Assembly: GCA_025774425.1 (NCBI GenBank)
Contig: JALGWA010000004.1
Span: 1 to 14,583 of the forward strand
Length of the DNA stretch: 14,583 nt
Direction: 5' to 3'
Source: a bacterium
GTDB lineage: Bacteria > Arandabacterota > Arandabacteria > Arandabacterales > JALGWA01
The translations under genes and the position numbers were made by a program. This document shows, piece after piece, positions 12,596 to 14,583 of the stretch (its first letter is position 1; the number at the start of each line of letters is the position of its first letter). The notes beneath the pieces were generated by a model that saw only the letters and a list, made by a program, of their open reading frames with translations, did not search any database and was not told where the DNA came from.

Positions 12596-14149
12596 ATGAA
12601 GAGGTTCAGAAATGAACCGTTGACTGATTTCTCCAAGCCCAGGAACCGGGCTCTCATGGAGAAGGCCATCGGGAAAGTGGAGCGGCGGCTCGGCGCGAAG
12701 TACTCGATAATAATCGGCGGGAAGAAGAGGACGTCCAAGAAATCCTGGAACTCGATCGACCCGTCCGATCCCGATGTCGTCGTGGGAACGATCGCGAAGG
12801 CCGGCCCGAAGCAGGCGAACGAGGCCGTCGAGAACGCCTACGAGGCGTTCCAGACATGGAAGTACGAGAAGGCCTCGGTCAGGGCGAACTACCTGTTCAG
12901 GATGGCGCGCATCATGCGCAGGCGCAAGCTCGAGCTCGCCGCCTACATGGTATTCGAGGTCGGCAAGCCGTGGATCGAAGCCGACGCGGACGTGGCGGAG
13001 GCCATCGACTTCTGCGAGTTCTACGCACGCGAGGCGCTGAGGTACGCCGCCGACCAGCCGCTCACGAGGATACCGTCCGAGAAGAACGAGCTCTGGTACA
13101 TCCCGATAGGCGTCGGGGTGGTGATCCCGCCGTGGAACTTCCCGCTCGCCATCCTCGTCGGCATGACGACGGCGGCCATCGTCGCGGGGAACACGGTGGT
13201 ACTCAAGCCGTCGAGCGACGCGCCTGTGATCGCGGCCAAGTTCGTCGAGGTCGCGACCGAGGCGGGCATCCCTCCCGGCGTGCTCAACTTCCTGCCGGGA
13301 AGCGGCAGCGACGCCGGGGAGGCGGCGGTGCTGCATCCCAAGACGCGGTTCATAGCATTCACGGGATCCAAGGAGGTCGGCCTGAGGATCGTCGAGCAGG
13401 CGGCCAAGATGGCGCCCGGCCAGATCTGGATCAAGCGGGTGATCGCCGAGATGGGCGGCAAGGACACGACAGTGGTCGACAACGAGGCCGACATCGACGA
13501 CGCCGTCGACGGAGTGCTGAGCGCGGCATTCGGCTTCCAGGGCCAGAAGTGTTCGGCCTGCTCGCGGGCCGTCGTCGTCGGCAGCGTCTACAAGAAGTTC
13601 CTGGACAAGCTCATACCCAAGGTCGAGGCGATCAAGGTGGGCCCGCCCCGCGACTTCGCCAACTACATGGGCCCGGTCGTCAACAAGCGGGCGGCGAAGA
13701 GCATCATGAACTACATCAAGATCGGCAAGACCGAAGGGAAGCTCGTCGCCGGCGGCAAGCGCATGCGCGGCAAGGGCTATTTCATCAGACCGACGGTGAT
13801 AAAGGACGTGAAGCCCCACGCCGTGATCTCCCAGGAGGAGATATTCGGGCCGGTGCTGGCGGTCATCAAGGCGCGCGACTTCGACCATGCCCTCGAGATC
13901 GCCAACAACACCGAATACGGGCTCACCGGCGCGGTGTACACCCGGAACAGGAAGAAGATCAACAAGGCGAAGAGGGTCTTCCACGTCGGCAATCTCTACA
14001 TCAACAGGAAGTGCACGGGGGCCCTGGTCGGCGTGCACCCCTTCGGCGGCTTCAACATGTCGGGCACCGACTCGAAGGCGGGCGGGAGAGACTACCTCCT
14101 GCTCTTCACGCAGGCCAAGTCGATCTCCGAAAAGGTGAGAAGGCGGTGA
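12596..14149 (+). CDS. rocA: 1-pyrroline-5-carboxylate dehydrogenase (L-glutamate gamma-semialdehyde dehydrogenase)
   Basis: The 517-residue aldehyde dehydrogenase superfamily enzyme oxidises glutamate semialdehyde to glutamate with NAD(P), the last step of proline and arginine/ornithine catabolism. The P5CDH family hallmarks are the N-terminal extension before the core, IPPWNFPLAILVGMTTAAIVAGNTVVLKP (177-205, with N181), FTGSKEVG (255-262), the general base E285 in IAEMGGKD, and the nucleophile C319 in GFQGQKCSACSR. Further on are EEIFGPVLAVIKA and GFNMSGTDSKAGG. The length is typical of the bacterial monofunctional enzyme (about 515). The ATG at 12596 has AAGGAGG 5 nt upstream; a GTG 3 nt earlier is possible. 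It follows kbl by 22 nt. No proline dehydrogenase is present here. The symbol is given by family; ortholog naming (rocA or putC) is not certain. Confidence 0.92.
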   Translation: MKRFRNEPLTDFSKPRNRALMEKAIGKVERRLGAKYSIIIGGKKRTSKKSWNSIDPSDPDVVVGTIAKAGPKQANEAVENAYEAFQTWKYEKASVRANYLFRMARIMRRRKLELAAYMVFEVGKPWIEADADVAEAIDFCEFYAREALRYAADQPLTRIPSEKNELWYIPIGVGVVIPPWNFPLAILVGMTTAAIVAGNTVVLKPSSDAPVIAAKFVEVATEAGIPPGVLNFLPGSGSDAGEAAVLHPKTRFIAFTGSKEVGLRIVEQAAKMAPGQIWIKRVIAEMGGKDTTVVDNEADIDDAVDGVLSAAFGFQGQKCSACSRAVVVGSVYKKFLDKLIPKVEAIKVGPPRDFANYMGPVVNKRAAKSIMNYIKIGKTEGKLVAGGKRMRGKGYFIRPTVIKDVKPHAVISQEEIFGPVLAVIKARDFDHALEIANNTEYGLTGAVYTRNRKKINKAKRVFHVGNLYINRKCTGALVGVHPFGGFNMSGTDSKAGGRDYLLLFTQAKSISEKVRRR

Positions 14150-14154
14150 ACTGA

Positions 14155-14583
14155 ATGAAGTCTGGACTTTGGATCCTGCTCCTCGTGATCGCAGCCGGCA
14201 TCCTCGTCGGAAGCCTGCTCAAGGGCAGGTTGACCGAGCCGGAGGGGAGCGAGGACCTCATGGCTCTGCAGCGGTCATACTCGGAGGACCAGCCCGAGGT
14301 GATGCTCGAGCGGCTCGAGCAGTTCCTGCTGGATTACCCGGAATCGCAGTACAGGGTGAACGCCTACTACTTGATCACGGGCGTGATGCTCCACGACCTC
14401 GGGGACACGAGCGGGATGATAGCATTCGCCGAGAAGACGCTCGAGCAGGAAAGCGACCCGGAGATCCGCGCCCTCATGTACCGCAACCTTTACGGGGCGA
14501 CGGCCGAGACGCGGCCCAACGACGCTTATCTCTACGCCGTCAAGCTCAGGGACTCCGGGCTCGAGGTCGGGTCGGCGTACAAC
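14155..14583 (+). CDS. Membrane-anchored helical-repeat (TPR-like) protein, partial
   Basis: This frame is open to the right edge: 143 residues are visible, starting with an ATG 5 nt after the P5C dehydrogenase stop codon. It starts with a hydrophobic anchor (GLWILLLVIAAGILVGSLL, 4-22) and a short basic loop. After that it is helical, with TPR-like pairs: LMALQRSYSEDQPEVMLERLEQFLLDYPESQ, then YRVNAYYLITGVMLHDLGDTSGMIAFAEKTLEQ, then PEIRALMYRNLYGATAET. The LLDYPES segment is like that of outer-membrane assembly TPR proteins. It is probably a periplasmic protein held by an N-terminal membrane span. The function is unknown. It is the third gene of the kbl operon by spacing. Confidence 0.7.
   Translation, partial: MKSGLWILLLVIAAGILVGSLLKGRLTEPEGSEDLMALQRSYSEDQPEVMLERLEQFLLDYPESQYRVNAYYLITGVMLHDLGDTSGMIAFAEKTLEQESDPEIRALMYRNLYGATAETRPNDAYLYAVKLRDSGLEVGSAYN

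Noticed and set aside
12536..14038. 500-codon minus-strand frame opposite the P5C dehydrogenase gene
   Set aside because: It is a compositional mirror of a strongly conserved enzyme, with no recognisable domain and no ribosome site.
1..14583. CRISPR array, tRNA or rRNA genes
   Set aside because: No regularly spaced repeats, cloverleaf-like segments or rRNA-like conserved stretches were seen on either strand by eye.

Overview
The window is GC-rich bacterial chromosome, densely packed with short intergenic gaps and frequent GTG/TTG starts. A Gram-negative envelope is indicated by a predicted outer-membrane beta-barrel ending in Trp, two lipoproteins, and several Sec signal peptides. The fused sugar nucleotidyltransferase/acetyltransferase is of the alternative GlmU type known from Bacteroidetes and relatives. 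The fructose-1,6-bisphosphatase is the archaeal-type aldolase/phosphatase, which in bacteria is found mostly in deep-branching or thermophilic lineages. Together these suggest an uncultured Gram-negative lineage, possibly near the FCB group. That placement is inference; there is no rRNA here. No tRNA, rRNA, CRISPR array or intact mobile element was seen.

Layout. Positions 1-467 (minus) hold the start of a zinc-ribbon Ser/Thr protein kinase whose frame is broken by one TAG just after the glycine loop. Upstream on the same strand is a GlmU-like enzyme (513-1757) with a good sigma70-type promoter. Divergent from it is a small FmdB-type zinc ribbon (1887-2072). It converges on an unrecognised secreted protein (2101-2916, minus), which is itself divergent from a tetraheme c-type cytochrome (3000-3491). 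A 228-bp gene-free stretch follows, with several GGGTCAG-type repeats and a 31-nt hairpin. Next, on the minus strand, are a double-PDZ secreted protein (3720-4832) and the fructose bisphosphatase (4907-6031).

Positions 6187-8905 (plus) form a three-gene envelope operon behind a clear promoter: a thioredoxin-fold lipoprotein, a beta-barrel, and a DUF1573 lipoprotein. All three carry close cysteine pairs. Converging on it is a minus-strand operon (8922-10599) reading ECF sigma factor, zinc-finger anti-sigma factor, CpxP/Spy-like periplasmic protein, with ATGA and TTGA stop/start overlaps. This is a compact envelope-stress module. Divergent from the sigma gene is a stand-alone AraC-type DNA-binding protein (10840-11265).

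The right end (11383-14583, plus) carries glycine C-acetyltransferase (kbl) and a 1-pyrroline-5-carboxylate dehydrogenase in one operon behind a near-consensus promoter. It ends with the start of a membrane-anchored, probably helical-repeat protein that runs off the window.

Most of the window is core metabolism and envelope housekeeping. The most unusual items are the interrupted kinase, the cysteine-paired envelope operon, and the sigma/anti-sigma/CpxP-like cascade with its repeat-bearing upstream region.
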